A stretch of 64,000 bases of DNA from Hemerocallis citrina (GCA_017893485.1 CM030359.1:28524430-28588429), one strand, 5' to 3'. Shown: positions 11,912 to 23,502, counted from the first letter of the stretch. Notes: generated from the letters alone by a model not told the origin. Translations and numbers: made by a program.

Positions 11912-12477
11912 CTTACCGTAACATCCTGAATTTTCAATTATATTTAAATATAAGTTTGTTTGATTTTTCGTGTTTTGCACTTGCAAATTTATATACATTT
12001 TACCTTTAAAACTTATTTATTTTATAGCATGAACAAAGTATTTTAATTCTTTTCTTTTAATTCAAAAGCCTATTTTAAATCCTAGGCCTAATTGTTTAAA
12101 TCTAGCCCACACTAATTAAATTAATTATTTTAATTATTAAGCCCATGGATTCTAAAGCGCACTAAATTGAGCCCACTAGTTTATTCTCATTTAAATGAGA
12201 CAACTTGTAGGGTAGACTTGTTTTTGTAACAATTAATTAACAAATACATGAACAACTAGTAACTAGGTATGCATCGTGTGACACGTGCATTGCACTAGCA
12301 CGTGTTTTGAGTGAGCATAGGGGTGGCCGGATTGTGCATGAAGTGGGGAGAGAGATGGAGTGAGTGGAGAGGTAGTTTTGTGTTCATGGGTGGTTGCTCT
12401 AACTCCCTAATGCATCCTAGCCCCTCATCTTCGTCCATCTAAGTTAATCTACACCCTTCATTTGGCCCTAAGAAGTG

Positions 12478-12486
12478 TATAAATAG
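12478..12486 (+). promoter_or_regulatory. TATA box of LTR F
   Basis: TATAAATAG is followed by a C-rich run and then a stretch that looks like an untranslated leader. It is the best promoter candidate in this LTR, and the relative at 2363-5640 has the same box on its minus strand at 4814-4822. Confidence 0.5.
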
Positions 12487-13414
12487 CCCCCCCTAGCCAT
12501 TCATTTCTCTTGCACCATTTGAATTTATTAAGAAAGTGAGAAGAAAAGATAGTCTGAGAAATTTGTGTGAGGAAAAGATTGAGTTGTGTATTGTTGTGTG
12601 TTCTTGCACCTATTGGAGGCCGACCTAGCTTTCATCAAGGAAGGGGAGCTCGGGTTCATCTACATCAAGGAGGAGGAGCACTTTGGTGTGCACAAGCAAG
12701 GAGGAGAAGGCTTACAACTGGGAGGGGATCGTGTGTTCATGGAGTTTCTTTTGTTTTTCTTCAATTAAGTTGGGTGTTTTCTCTACTTCTAATGTAGATA
12801 TCATGCTAGGAATTTAATTTATGAAATTGGTAAGAAAAATTAGTAAATTTGGCCATGTTTTTGTTTAAAAAGAGACTAGTTAGAAATAAAGTAAATGCTT
12901 GATGAATTGACTGATGGTTGCTATAAATTGTGATTATTACATTAGAATTATCATGAAAATGTGAATTTTGAACCATGTTAGATTAAGCAAATATGCTTGT
13001 AAATGGGTAGTTGGTTAATTGAAATATTTGGTTTGTGCTATATTAATTAATGTGACACAAGTATGATAAAAGAGTTTATGTTCTAGAAATCGTTGTAGAA
13101 ATAAAAGAAAGAAAGAAAACAAACTTATGTGATAATTGTGGTGCTAAATTTGGTGGAAATCATGGTTGTTTTTAAATGTTGAAATTGTAGACATAGAATA
13201 CAAATTAGAAAGAAAAATTCATGTTTTTATGTCAAAATAATAATTTAAAAATACTGTTATGTTGCAAATCTATAAGATTAGTAATCTGAAAATTTTCATG
13301 AAATAAATTAGAGGAGAAAAGAGTTTAAGTGTTTTTGAAATATGAAATATTAGTAACAAACAGAGAGTAGAGTTAAAAATAACTCAACTCATCTCTCATC
13401 GATTAGTCACCTTG

Positions 13415-13683
13415 GTCATACTGGTCTTCAGGTGCGCCCTTAGAGCGTTATTATAGCACGGCAGGGCACTGTGTGCTTGGGTTCGAGTCTCTCCAGAGGC
13501 TTTATATTTTTGAAATAAATTTTAACTCAAATACCGAAACCCAGAACATAAATATAATTCAAGTTATACATTTAACAGTGAGCCATAGTGGCCTTTCTGG
13601 TCTTCAGTGGTGCTTTAAAGCGGTTACTTTAGCAGGGCAGGGTTTGTTGTGCGTGGGTTCGAATCCGGCTTCAGCCACTTTTA
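13415..13683 (+). repeat. Two tRNA-like units in tandem (possible SINE remnant)
   Basis: Two related units, about 13415-13500 and 13585-13683, share TGGTCTTCAG, an AGCGGTTA-like stretch, GGCAGGG and a T-loop/B-box-like GGGTTCGA. In the second, AGTGGC at its start pairs with GCCACT at its end like an acceptor stem, and GGGTTCGAATCC matches the B-box. They sit in LTR F just before the copia G insertion. They do not fold into an obvious functional tRNA by eye, so they are called tRNA-like repeats. Confidence 0.4.
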
Positions 13684-13732
13684 GAAAAATTGGTTATATA
13701 TATATATATATATATATTTATTTATTTATAGT

Positions 13733-13872
13733 TGTTAGATGTTATTATAGTCCCATATTGGTTGTAGAGTTGTTTTGATATTTGTTCTCCTCCTATATAT
13801 AGGTGGTATTGTACTTGGTTGATCTCAATTCAATATTCAGTATTGTTTTCATCTCTCTGATTTATCTTAACA
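13733..13872 (+). repeat. 5' LTR of copia G
   Basis: It is 140 bp, beginning TGTTAGATGTTATTATAG and ending CTTAACA. It has a CCTATATATAGG promoter-like palindrome at about 13792 and is followed directly by the primer site. Confidence 0.93.
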
Positions 13873-13885
13873 TGGTATCAGAGCC
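13873..13885 (+). other. Primer binding site of copia G
   Basis: TGGTATCAGAGCC directly abuts the 5' LTR and is complementary to the 3' end of initiator methionine tRNA. Confidence 0.9.
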
Positions 13886-14515
13886 AATTATCCAAAATTT
13901 TCCTTCTTAAATTCCCTCTACAAAAATTCTCAAATCCCAACGGCCAAGTTATACAAATTTCTTCCCAAAATCCTAGATCAAAAAAAAGAAAAAAAAAGGC
14001 TGCAACATCCAGCATCGAATTCCTCAACTGCTCCACCCTGCAATGTCAAGAAGAAGAACACCTAACATCCAACATCGAGAAGACCCCCAGCCACCTCTTC
14101 CACACCCCTGAGATTCCTTGCCACTGCTCTAGATTGATCGTCTTCCTCTCGTGCATCGCCATCGGGGATGACAAAACCCTAACCTGAAACTCTCAATCTC
14201 TTTAAACCTGTGACTGCTTCTCCCTCCAAGCTGCGCTACCACCACTGACCGCAGCACACCCCGAACCTCATCCTTCTCCTCATCGTTGCCACTTCATCCT
14301 CCCTAACAAAAAATATCTGAAAAACCTAATTTCTTCTTTCCTTCCGTTCTGCTACCTGAAACCCATAAACCCACAAACCCGAAACCCAAAAACCCAAAAA
14401 CCCACAACACTACTTTTTTTCCCTGTTCAAAAAAAAAATTCGAAAAAAAAATTCGAGAAAAAATATTATTATTATTATTAGTAGTATTATTATATATATA
14501 TACAAGTTGTACTAC

Positions 14516-17500
14516 TTGATGGAATCTCAGTCTCTCCCACATATTTCTGCCTCCACTGACTTCCCCGATGCAACCGCCTCTCGTTCCTCCTCCAGATTCA
14601 AACAGCAGCAGCGCCACTTTCAGTCTACCTCCAGCCTCCTATCTTCTCTTAACATCATTGCTCACCCTAACTCACCTCTACTTTCGATACCGGTAGCACC
14701 GTCCTGCTCCCTACCTCGATTCAGACACTAGCAGCATCTCCCTCCACCTTGTGCTCTCAGTTGCAGCAGCCCTCACAGTGCTTCGTCCCTCACTTCCTCG
14801 GCCATGCCCGTCACTCCAGCCTTGCCATCTCCTGCTGATTGGGCTAATCTTTAGCGATGCCTCACTCAGCTGAAACTACAACTCATGAGTCAGTCTATCA
14901 ATGCTGGCTCCTCTGCTCCTGCACTTTCTACCACTCCCGGTATGAATTCGTTCTGAATTTTTGATTCTGGTGCATCACATCATCTCACTAGTAATCAGAT
15001 ACTATTCACCACCTGCACAACACTTCCCTCTCACTCTCCATCTCTACACACAGCTGATGGCTCACCACTTCTTATTACACACTCAGGGACAATTAGCTCT
15101 CTCACTCTCACATTACCATATGTTCTTTATGCTCTCCATTTATCAATAAACCTTATTTCTATTAGTGCGTTGTGCGATCATGGTCTTGTCGTTACTTTTG
15201 ACTCTTTAGGTTGTTCTATTACTGATTCCTCCACCGGTGAGGAGTTTGGGCGTGATAGTCGTCAGGGTCATCTATATTATCTAGATTTTCTTCGTGCACA
15301 TCACCCTTTGCTGGTATTGTTTCCTCTGATGCTGATCTATTGCACAGACGTTTATGTCATATTAGCGCATCACGTCTCCAGACTATAGCTCACAGTGGTG
15401 CCCTTGGCTCTCTCACTTTTAAACATTTATCTGATTGTCAGGGTTGTCATTTGGCCAAACACATTGTCCCTACATTTTAGTCACAAAAGAACTTCTGAAA
15501 CCACTCATCCTTTTCAACTTGTTCATTCTGACATATGGGGACCCTCCCCTGTACCTTTGTGGGAAGACTATCTCTATTATGTTGCCTTCATCGATGACTT
15601 CACTAGACATACATGGGTTTTTCTTATGCGCCAGTGATCTGTGATACCTGATATTTATCACTTCTTTACAACTATGATTCACACTAAGTTCGGTGTGCGC
15701 ATTAAGACTTTTCGATCGGACGGTGCACATGAGTACACTTCCACCACTATGAGATTGATCCTTCAGTCTTACGGCACCCTTTTTTCAGCAATTATGCCCT
15801 CACATACATGAGCAGAATGGTGTAGCTGAACGCAAGCATCGTCACATCCTTGAGACGGCTCGTGCTCTTTTACTCTCCTCTTCTGCTCCTCATTATTTCT
15901 GGGTGAAGCTATCATGACCTCTGTTAGTCTCATCAACATTACTCCCTCGTCTGCTCTAGCTGGTACGACGCCTTATGTAGGCTCTTTATCATTCACGTCC
16001 TGACTACAGTATGCTCTGTACCTTTGGATGCACCTGTTACGTCCTTCTCCCTCCTACTGAGCGCACGAAGCTCTCCTCTCGTGCTGCTAAGTGTGTTCAC
16101 CTAGGTCTCAGTCCTGAACATAAAAGTTATCACTTTTTTTGATCCATCAGCGGGTCGTGTCCACATTTCTCGACATGTATCCTTTGTGGAAGACTCCCCT
16201 TACTACCTGACTCTCCCCAAGGATACTAGATTTCTCGATTTCCCAGTTGTTGCTAGCCCCCCGACTTTATCTTCCTGCATTCCTTTTGATCCCACTCCTC
16301 TAGCTCCATTCACATCTCTTGCAGTCTTTACACCTGTTGTTCCCCTACCGAAACACCACCTACCTCCCCACAGCAGCGAGCACCCATACCACCTATTTCC
16401 CTACCGACACATGCACCTACTCCACACCCTATCAGTCCACCACCTCTTCGTCAGTCTACCCGTTCCACTTCTGGTATTCCTCTGGCATGTTATATACCTG
16501 ATGCCAATGGTCCTTCTGACCAGTTTGGTTTTGCCACCCTAACTTCCTACTCACCACAATTTTATACATATCTCACTGCTATACACTCTACACGTGAGCC
16601 AAGAACCTATCAAGATGCAATTCAATATCCTGAATGGAGGAAAGCTATTGCAGAGAAATTCAGTGCATTTGATCAGACTGGCACTTGGGATGTTGTTCCT
16701 CTGCCAGAGGGCGTTCAGCCTATTAGCTGTAAGTGGATCTTCAAGGTCAAATATCAACCTGATAGATCTATTGAGCAGCACAAGGCTCGTCTAGTAGCCT
16801 GAGGATTTACTCAGGATCATGGCATTGATTATGATGAGACCTTTGCTCCCGTTGCACAAATGACTACTGTTCACACTCTTCTTGCTGTTGTAGCTATCCG
16901 CCAATGGCTGTTATACCAAATGGACGTTAAGAATGCTTTTCTTCATGGTACCTTATCTGAGGCTGTTTATATGGATCCTCCTCCCGGCCTCCCTACTCCT
17001 CCTCATCATGTTTGTCGGTTGCGTCGGGCTATATATGGTTTGAAGTAGGCCCCTCGAGCCTGGTTTGAGTGTTTTCGCCTTGTCATCACCAAGGTTGGTT
17101 TTAGTCATAGTTCTCAGGACCATTCTATTTTTATGCGGTCATCACTGCAGGGGAGGGTAATTCTACTACTCTATGTTGACGATATGATCATTACTGGGAT
17201 GACTCTGCGGGCATTACATCCACCCAGAAATACCTTCATCAGCAGTTCCATATGAAAGATCTGGGCAGACTACGTTATTTTCTGGACCTAGAGATTGCTC
17301 ATGGATCTCGGGGGATACTCATTTCTCAACAGAAATACACATCAGATATTATCTCCGCTGCATGCCTTTCTGACAGTAGATCAGCCGATACACCCTTAGA
17401 GCTTCATGTGAAGCTTCGTCCCACTGATGGTGAGCTCCTTCCTGATCCCACTAGATACAGACAGATTGTTGGACAACTTGTCTACTTATGCATGACCAGA

Positions 17501-18100
17501 CACGATATTGCTCATGCAGTCAGTGTTGTCAGTCAGTTTGTTTCTACTCCTACATCAGTTCACTACAGTGCTCTTCTTCGGATTCTCAGATATCTTCGGG
17601 GCACTATTACTTGCTCATTATTCATGCCTGCTACATCCAAAGTAGAGCTGAGTGCATATTCAGATTCAGATTGGAGAAGTGATCCTACTACCAGATGGTC
17701 TATCACCGGTTTCTGTCTATTTCTTGGTGATTCACTGATCTCATGGCAAAGTAAGAAATAGGCAGTTGTTGCATGTTCTCCGACTAAGCTGAGTACAGAG
17801 CAATGACAGCTACTACTAGAGAGATTGTTCATGTTCGTTGGCTATTATCAGATATGAGTGTCACTCTTACAGTAGCTACTCCTCTTCATTGTGATAACCG
17901 GAGTACATTGCACATTGCAAGCAACCCGATCTTTCATGAGCGAACGAAGAATATAGAGATTGATTGTCATTATGTTCGTGAGCGGTTTGAGGTAGGGACC
18001 ATTTCTCTCCATTCTGTTACATCTTCCTAGCAGACTGCAGACTTCTTCACCAAATCCCATACTGTTCAGAGATTTAGATTTAGTAGGAAAACTCACACTG
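14516..18100 (+). pseudogene. Copia G gag-pol, multiply broken
   Basis: Domains run in copia order. A short Ser/Pro-rich N-terminal piece (14522-14731) stands where gag should be, with no zinc knuckle. Protease DSGASHHLT follows near 14965. The pre-integrase part is near 15240-15330. The integrase core DIWGPSP and FIDDFTRHTWVF is at 15530-15630, with NGVAERKHRHILETA near 15810. Reverse transcriptase has FAPVA, MDVKNAFLHG and YVDDMII (16590-17190). RNase H covers RYFLDLEIAH to WQSKK and beyond (17250-18030). Stops and frameshifts occur at many places (for example near 14948, 15635, 16800, 17047 and 17760). Gag is largely lost, so it cannot make particles itself. I lean to an Ale/Retrofit-type copia because of the tiny LTR, but the lineage is uncertain. 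Confidence 0.88.
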
Positions 18101-18128
18101 TTTGACACATCGTGAGTTTGAGTGGGGG

Positions 18129-18268
18129 TGTTAGATATTATTATAGTCCTATATTGGTTGTGGAGTTGTTTTGATATTTGTTCTCCTCCTATATATAGGT
18201 GGTATTGTACTTGGTTGAACTCAATTCAGTATTCAGTATTGTTTTCATCTCTGTGATTTATCTTAACA
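18129..18268 (+). repeat. 3' LTR of copia G
   Basis: This is a near-identical copy of the 140-bp 5' LTR, preceded by the purine run AGTGGGGG and followed by the ATAGT duplication. Confidence 0.93.
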
Positions 18269-19714
18269 ATAGTTTTAAGTGTTTTAAAAAAATTAAGAAA
18301 AAAATATTAGAAATATTCTAAAAATGCCTAGACTTCATGAAAATTTTTCTATAGCTTTTTGACTTATTATAATGAGAATTAGAGGCTATTTTTAGAAAAG
18401 AACTTGATACAAATTATTAGAATGAAATATGGATTAATTAAAGAAAATAAATATTTCTCTTTTAAAAGAAATTTTTAGTAGAGATTTTAATCGAGTTGTG
18501 TCATGGAAAATTTAAGTAAAGATAAAAGTGATTTTGACTTAAATAAGTGAAAGATTGACATTGTGAATGAAAAGAAATTATGCGAAGTTAAATTATGAAT
18601 GTGATAAGTTTGAAAAATGGAATTGTTGTATTATACACGAAATTTGTACCTGTAAATGGACCAATAGGTCATGATGAATTACGAGAAAATTTTGTGAGTG
18701 TGAATACTCATTTTATATGAACATGAAATGAGATTAAAGACTAGAGTGTAACTAAGTCCTTATAACGGCATTGAAAAAATTATTTGCAGACAAAATGTTA
18801 ACCAAGTTTGGGTCGTTATTGTTGATTGATGGTTAAGACCGGTATAGAGGAAGTGCTAATTCTAGGATGTTGATTTTTTTCATGATTCAAATAACTAAGG
18901 ACAAAACAATAGTGAAGATGTGATGAAAGTAAGAGCAAAACACAAGTATAAGGGCCTCGGATCTACGGTGTGAGAGTATTCATAGATTGCCTGCTTGATG
19001 CGTCATGTCATGGCGTAGATACATCTCCAGAATTATCGGGACCGTGGCGACGCTTGTAGGGTGTTTGGTGACTACGGGTGGTGCCATCGTTCCATGACGG
19101 AGGCTGAATTGTCCATAGGCTCTACATGATGCGTCATGTCACGACCTGGGATTCCCCTCCAGGCTGTCTAGACATGGGCTCGTAACTCATAGAATATCTA
19201 GGATACTTACCGTAGAAGTTTAAATCATGGCGAGGGAATCAATCCAACAAGATGAAGAACGACTAAGGGCTTGCCCTCGGACTTATGTAGTATGGGATGC
19301 ATAGAATCCGAACAAGTGCACACACTATTACATTTTTTGGGTACCCCGGCAAAACTACCCTGGCATTTGGTAGTAGCGCCGGGGTAACCAGGACGAGCTT
19401 GGAAAGTGTTAGTAACCTAAACCGGCATTTTTTAAAAATGCCGGTGTAGTTATGCCTACACCGGCGTGTTTTTTAACAAACGCCGGCGTATGTGTCTGCG
19501 ATAAATAAAAAACCAAAGCCCTAACATATCACTCATTCCCTAATTTTTTTAAATTCTCCTGCTATCTCCCGCGCTCTCCATCGAAAACTGTCATCTCCGC
19601 CGCCGCCTTGGCCACCGTCGAAGACGAAGATGACCATCATCCCCCTTCTTTCTCCTTCTTTATCTCTTCTGCAAAGATGAAGACGAAGGAGAGGAAGTTG
19701 AAGACGACGGTGAG

Positions 19715-19801
19715 ATGAGCGGTCACGATTCGAAGTACTTCTTGATAACAAAGAAGGGGGAGATCCCCGAACTCAAAGAGGAGCTCATTTCCCAGTACAA
19801 G
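19715..19801 (+). pseudogene. Captured first exon of plant beta-adaptin (AP-1/AP-2 beta)
   Basis: The 29 codons from the ATG start MSGHDSKYF and continue to [17 protein letters not shown], then GTATGG. This closely matches the N-terminus I know for the large beta subunit shared by plant clathrin adaptor complexes (usual start MSGHDSKYF, then [13 protein letters not shown]). The match ends exactly at a splice donor, so genomic DNA, not cDNA, was captured. Sequence upstream (about 19530-19714) is C/T-rich then purine-rich and looks like the gene's 5' UTR. The downstream part is intron. The open frame running to 19897 just reads into intron sequence. It is non-functional as an adaptor but could be transcribed from its own leader. 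Confidence 0.85.
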
Positions 19802-21272
19802 GTATGGATTCTGCACCACGATCCCGATCTGATGCAAACTAGGGTTTTAGATGTTGCACAAATTGATGTTGGAATTAGGCGTAAAATGAAGGAATGAATG
19901 GATTGCAAGATTTATTTTGTGTTTGAGATCTAGTTTTGTTAGGCGGTAGCAAGAATTGAATTCGTGTGTTTTGGGATCTTAACAATGCCACAAATTCTAA
20001 TACGAGTGTCAAATGAAATTGAGGAGTTTTTTGGTTCATTTATTATAGGTTTAGTTTCATAGTTTCCAATCCATGCCTAACAGAAAAATTAATCTGTATC
20101 ATCTGGCAAAAAGATGCTTGGTTAAGCTCTATTAGATGCATAACATTTTGCATATGCAATACACTTGAAATTAAGACTAATTTTTAGTAATAGTTAAAAC
20201 AAATTTTGCTTTTTTAAGGATACAAAGAACTCCCTTATAAGTGTAGGGTCTTATTGGAAATGGGTAAAAGGTTTCTTAGAATTCAATTAAATCTATCCCG
20301 TGGATAAGCTACACATTGAAAGGCATGTTTGGTATAGACACCGTTCTTCAACTATAGTAGTTAAGATTGTATATTTCTGAGCTGGGTTGTTAATAGGGAT
20401 AATTTGGAGCCAAGTTGCCTAAGTACAAAATTTCACTTGTGCTACATTTCACATATAGTTGTAACTTTAATTTGTGGTTTGTATGAACTATCTTGATGGA
20501 CTAGAAGTGAGATACCTCAATGGTATAATTGATCTTTTATGCCATAGCATGATTTAATGTAGTAATACATGGCTTTAGGAATAATAAGTTGCATAATATA
20601 TAAATATGTTACTCTAATATTGGTTGGTCAGTATTTCTTGTTCGTTTAGAGATATAAGTCCTTGTTAGTATATGCCATGAAATGATTATTATCTTTATCC
20701 ACTAGACATCAGTGTAGTGACTTTCATCTTGTACATATTTCTTTTTTGATGAGCTTGAAAATGACCATATATTACCCATCTTGTTTGAATTTTAAGTTCA
20801 AGGAGCCAAAATTTTGGCTTTACTTACTACTGATTTTTGGTTCATTACGAAACATCGGTTGAGTTTGTTTTGGTTTCGAATATGCATGTTTGAACCCCCA
20901 ACTACAGGTTAATATTATTGACTAGTGTATATATATATTCTTAGTGTACAGAACTTCCTTAATAACTTTTTGGAAACTGAAGATAATAGTTTTAGCAGAC
21001 TACTTCGTCGTTTCAACCTTATCTTAATTTTGGTTATACACAGATTCCATATTCTGTTGTTTTCTATGTTGTCCTTCACAAATTTACAGAGAACATGCTT
21101 GAACTACATATACCTGGAATGAAATATATAGGAAGCTCTATGTTCATGTTCACTCATTTAATATATGTTTTGCAGTGCTTTTAGTTTTAGCTTCATGTTC
21201 AGTTGGTTTAACCACATTTAAATTGCCTTCAAGTTCAGTTGCTTCATGTTTAGTTGGTTTAACCACATTCAG

Positions 21273-21600
21273 TGGATGAGTTTGAAGAATTGGCTTCTAT
21301 CTTTATGCCCGTCGAACCCGATTCCATTTTATTATGATGTTTCCACTCGACCTGCAATATCTCAGGAGTATCTCTTGAAGCTCTTTTCAGTGGATCGCAA
21401 GGGACTATTGCATGGTAAAATGCTTGCAATTTTTTTTATATTGTTTGTGGTTTTGTGTTGTGAAGATGGGTTTCTCACGGGTTTTATGATTTGGTGTAGA
21501 TGTCACTCATGTCCTTTGTGAACTTGAGTTCTTGATCCGTAGAGTGAAGGTCTCGACAACTCCTGATGGCAGTGGTTGATCTCTTCTTTATAACAGATGA
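21273..21600 (+). pseudogene. Captured exons of an ACR9/ACR10-type ACT-domain gene
   Basis: The first exon, 21273-21414, follows TTCAG. It reads LKNWLLSLCPS, then PFYYDVSTRP and LLKLFSVDRKGLLH. A GT-AG intron (21415-21499) splits a codon. The next exon, from 21500, restores the frame: DVTHVLCELEFLIRRVKVST, then TPDG. This matches the ACT-repeat region of the plant ACR9/ACR10 family of amino-acid-binding domain proteins. After TPDG a 2-base loss shifts the frame; VDLFFITDE is still visible in the other frame to about 21593. It is a partial gene with its own intron kept, sitting in the CACTA together with the beta-adaptin exon. Confidence 0.82.
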
Positions 21601-22217
21601 AATATGAGTGGTTATGATTTAGTTATCGGTTTATATATCCTACATTATTTGCTTTGCTGGTTGGCTACATTTCTTGATGCATGTCTATCATTATTTCTCT
21701 CTTCAATATTTGAACTGTGTGGAAGTGGAACTCCAGATGAGAAGAACTGGCCTGGAGTTACTAAGTAACCCTGGCATCTTTTATTTATTTATTTTATTTA
21801 CACCTACCCCGACGTTTGTAAAGCGCCGGGGTAGAAGCAATTCCTTTCAGCTGAAAAGCCCCCTACTATGGCGTTTGTACAAACTCCGGCATATGTTTCG
21901 ATCTATACCAGTGTTTGTTAAAAATGCTGGTATAGACCCCCACTCTACAGCGACGTCCGCTTCCCCGGCATTTCTACCGGCATTTTCAAAAACGCTGGTG
22001 TATTCTACACCGGCATTTATAAATGCCGGGGAATCCAATAAAAAATGCCGGTGAAGACGATCCGTGTTGTAGTGACATTAGTATCATGTAATATAAATAA
22101 TTGCATTAAGGACTAAGTACACATTCACACATGACATCAATAGGATAGTCCCCCTTAGCTTTGTTTTGTGACAAGTGTGTGCTTTCTAAGTAAGAGAAAT
22201 TGATGTATTATATCCTA

Positions 22218-22241
22218 ACGTCAGTTGTATACAACTGACGT
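22218..22241. repeat. Perfect 24-bp palindrome in LTR F
   Basis: The half-site ACGTCAGTTGTA is followed at once by its exact reverse complement, with no spacer. It contains ACGTCA, the TGACGT core recognised by plant TGA/bZIP factors, at both ends. It lies about 240 bases before the LTR end. Confidence 0.85.
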
Positions 22242-22483
22242 ACCTATAGTTTCTATGCAGGATAAAATGATTGACAAGATTAAAGATTGATTGCTGCTTA
22301 AAGAAATGTTCAAGTTGATGTTCAATTCATGTATTATGTTGTAATTTGCTTTCGCTGTGTAAAATGTAAGTCATTGTTGTAATAAAAGTTTTTAATTCCT
22401 TGTAAAATTGTATGAAGTGAAGTGTATAGATCCTGTGGAACTTCGAATTCAGTTTTATTTGGAATTCAGGGTGTTACTTTTAC

Positions 22484-22790
22484 ATGATAAACTATGGAGA
22501 TATATATAATCGTCCGATCAAATATTGTTGAAATTAATTATTTTTTAAAATTATGCATACTATTATATATATATTATACTATTAGGAGAGATAGTCATTC
22601 CTCTATTAAAATAGAATAAGGAGAGGAAAAGTAGAAAATTAGCACGTGCTAACACATGAGAAAAAAAGAAGAAGAAACGAACATGTACTAACACGTGCAG
22701 TCCATTTAAAAAATAAAATAAAATAAAATAATAATAAAACAACCACTCACCTTCTGATGTTGATTATGTTTTATTTGAGAGGGAATTATT
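22484..22790. other. AT-rich interval, nothing recognised
   Basis: Between the end of LTR F and the gene remnant that follows there is only AT-rich sequence with short A/AT tracts (AAATA repeats near 22707-22735) and CACGTGCTAACAC-type words. I see no gene or element ends. Confidence 0.5.
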
Positions 22791-22960
22791 TAAGATGGAA
22801 GACTTGATTTGAGAGGGAAGGCAGTTGAGAAGCACACTGTGGAGAAGGAGATAGTAGAGTACATCAAGGAGGAGTTCAAGATGAGCCACATCCCCACCTA
22901 TTACTGCATTGTAAGCTCAACTTCGGTAATTATTCGACTTTTTTTCTTTGCTTCAGAAAT
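22791..22960 (+). pseudogene. Probable dynein light chain (LC8-type) fragment
   Basis: The frame through about 22824-22917 gives EKEIVEYIKEEF, then HIPTYYCIV. This resembles the LC8 dynein light chain signature (YIKKEFD, then a loop with PTWHCIVG). After a 2-base shift the next codons read NFGNYST, resembling the following NFGSYVT strand. LC8 is a small homodimeric adaptor of dynein and myosin motors and other complexes. Only about half of an LC8 domain is visible, the Trp is replaced by Tyr and the frame is broken, so it is a relic. It lies next to a hAT-type element and may be host gene debris. Confidence 0.55.
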
Positions 22961-23117
22961 ATAGAATGATGTTGGTTGATTTGAAAATGTGAATTTGTTA
23001 ATTTGTAGATTTGTCATCTTTTAATTATATTGTGGTCGAAATAGTAAAGGGGCATCTCTAAATTTAGGGATCTAAGGTTTAACTATGTCTTAGTGTTATG
23101 TCGGTGTGGAATAGGGT

Positions 23118-23502
23118 CAGGGCCGGCCATGAGTTCCCGGGGGCCCGAAGCGAACTCCCGAAAGGGGGTCCCCCATACACTAAAAAAATAAAACATGTAT
23201 ACAAAATTTTTTCACATTGTTGAAAGCAAAATATACAAAATATATAAATTTGTTTTAAATCACCCAAATTTAATGTCTCAAATTCAATTCAAGTCTTCAA
23301 GCCTAAACCCAAATAATTTTAAAACAAATTTTAAAGGCTCAAATAATTATTTTTAGGGGCCCCCTAATAACAGTGTATTTTACGTGCAAAATACGTGCCC
23401 ATATTTACAAGGGAATTACAAATTTGGGGGCCACTAAAATCGCAAAGACGTCGGGGGCATGAGGCCACAGCCTCACCCACCTCGAGGGTGGGGCCGGCCC
23501 TG
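23118..23502. mobile_element. Non-autonomous hAT-type element, 8-bp duplication
   Basis: The 385-bp element starts CAGGGCCGGCC and ends GGCCGGCCCTG, a perfect 11-bp inverted repeat, flanked by AATAGGGT on both sides (23110-23117, 23503-23510). The 8-bp duplication and CAGGG-type ends are those of the hAT superfamily. It encodes no transposase. The interior is AT-rich with GC-rich subterminal stretches. Confidence 0.9.

Larger units (their letters stand above)
13733..18268 (+). mobile_element. Full-length small-LTR copia element G, ATAGT duplication
   Basis: The two LTRs are about 140 bp each (13733-13872, 18129-18268), start TGTTAGAT and end TTATCTTAACA, and differ at only a handful of positions. 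Perfect ATAGT flanks it (13728-13732, 18269-18273). The primer site TGGTATCAGAGCC (13873-13885) and a polypurine tract AGTGGGGG (18121-18128) complete the structure. Near-identical LTRs imply a fairly recent insertion, yet the coding part is badly broken. It may therefore have moved using proteins of a relative. Confidence 0.93.
19323..22074 (+). mobile_element. Pack-CACTA transposon (En/Spm type) with captured exons
   Basis: It is 2752 bp. The left end is CACTATTACA; the right end, read on the minus strand, is CACTACAACA. A 3-bp ACA flanks it (19320-19322, 22075-22077), the duplication size of the CACTA superfamily. Both subterminal regions (about 19345-19500 and 21780-22060) carry many CCGGCATTT / AAATGCCGG units in both orientations, the typical transposase-binding design. 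No transposase is encoded. The interior holds pieces of two unrelated plant genes (19715-19801 and 21273-21600), separated by AT-rich intron-like sequence in which I see nothing else. Confidence 0.9.
11917..22478 (+). mobile_element. Solo gypsy LTR F, split by copia G and a Pack-CACTA
   Basis: The LTR begins CGTAACATCCTGAATTTT (TG changed to CG) and ends GGAATTCAGGGTGTTACT at 22478. The flanks CTTAC (11912-11916) and TTTAC (22479-22483) fit a mutated duplication. Removing two guests with their duplications leaves about 3266 bp, close to its relative at 2363-5640 (3278 bp, opposite strand). A TATA box TATAAATAG is at 12478-12486. Its own sequence is 11917-13732, 18274-19322 and 22078-22478. 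No real genes are seen in these parts; short open frames near 12567-12797 are not conserved-looking. Confidence 0.85.

Noticed and set aside
12567..12797. Small protein gene in LTR F
   Set aside because: Two overlapping frames share the same DNA just after a TATA box; the region is the LTR leader and shows no domain.
13585..13683. Functional tRNA gene
   Set aside because: B-box and acceptor-like ends are present, but D and anticodon arms do not form convincingly by eye.
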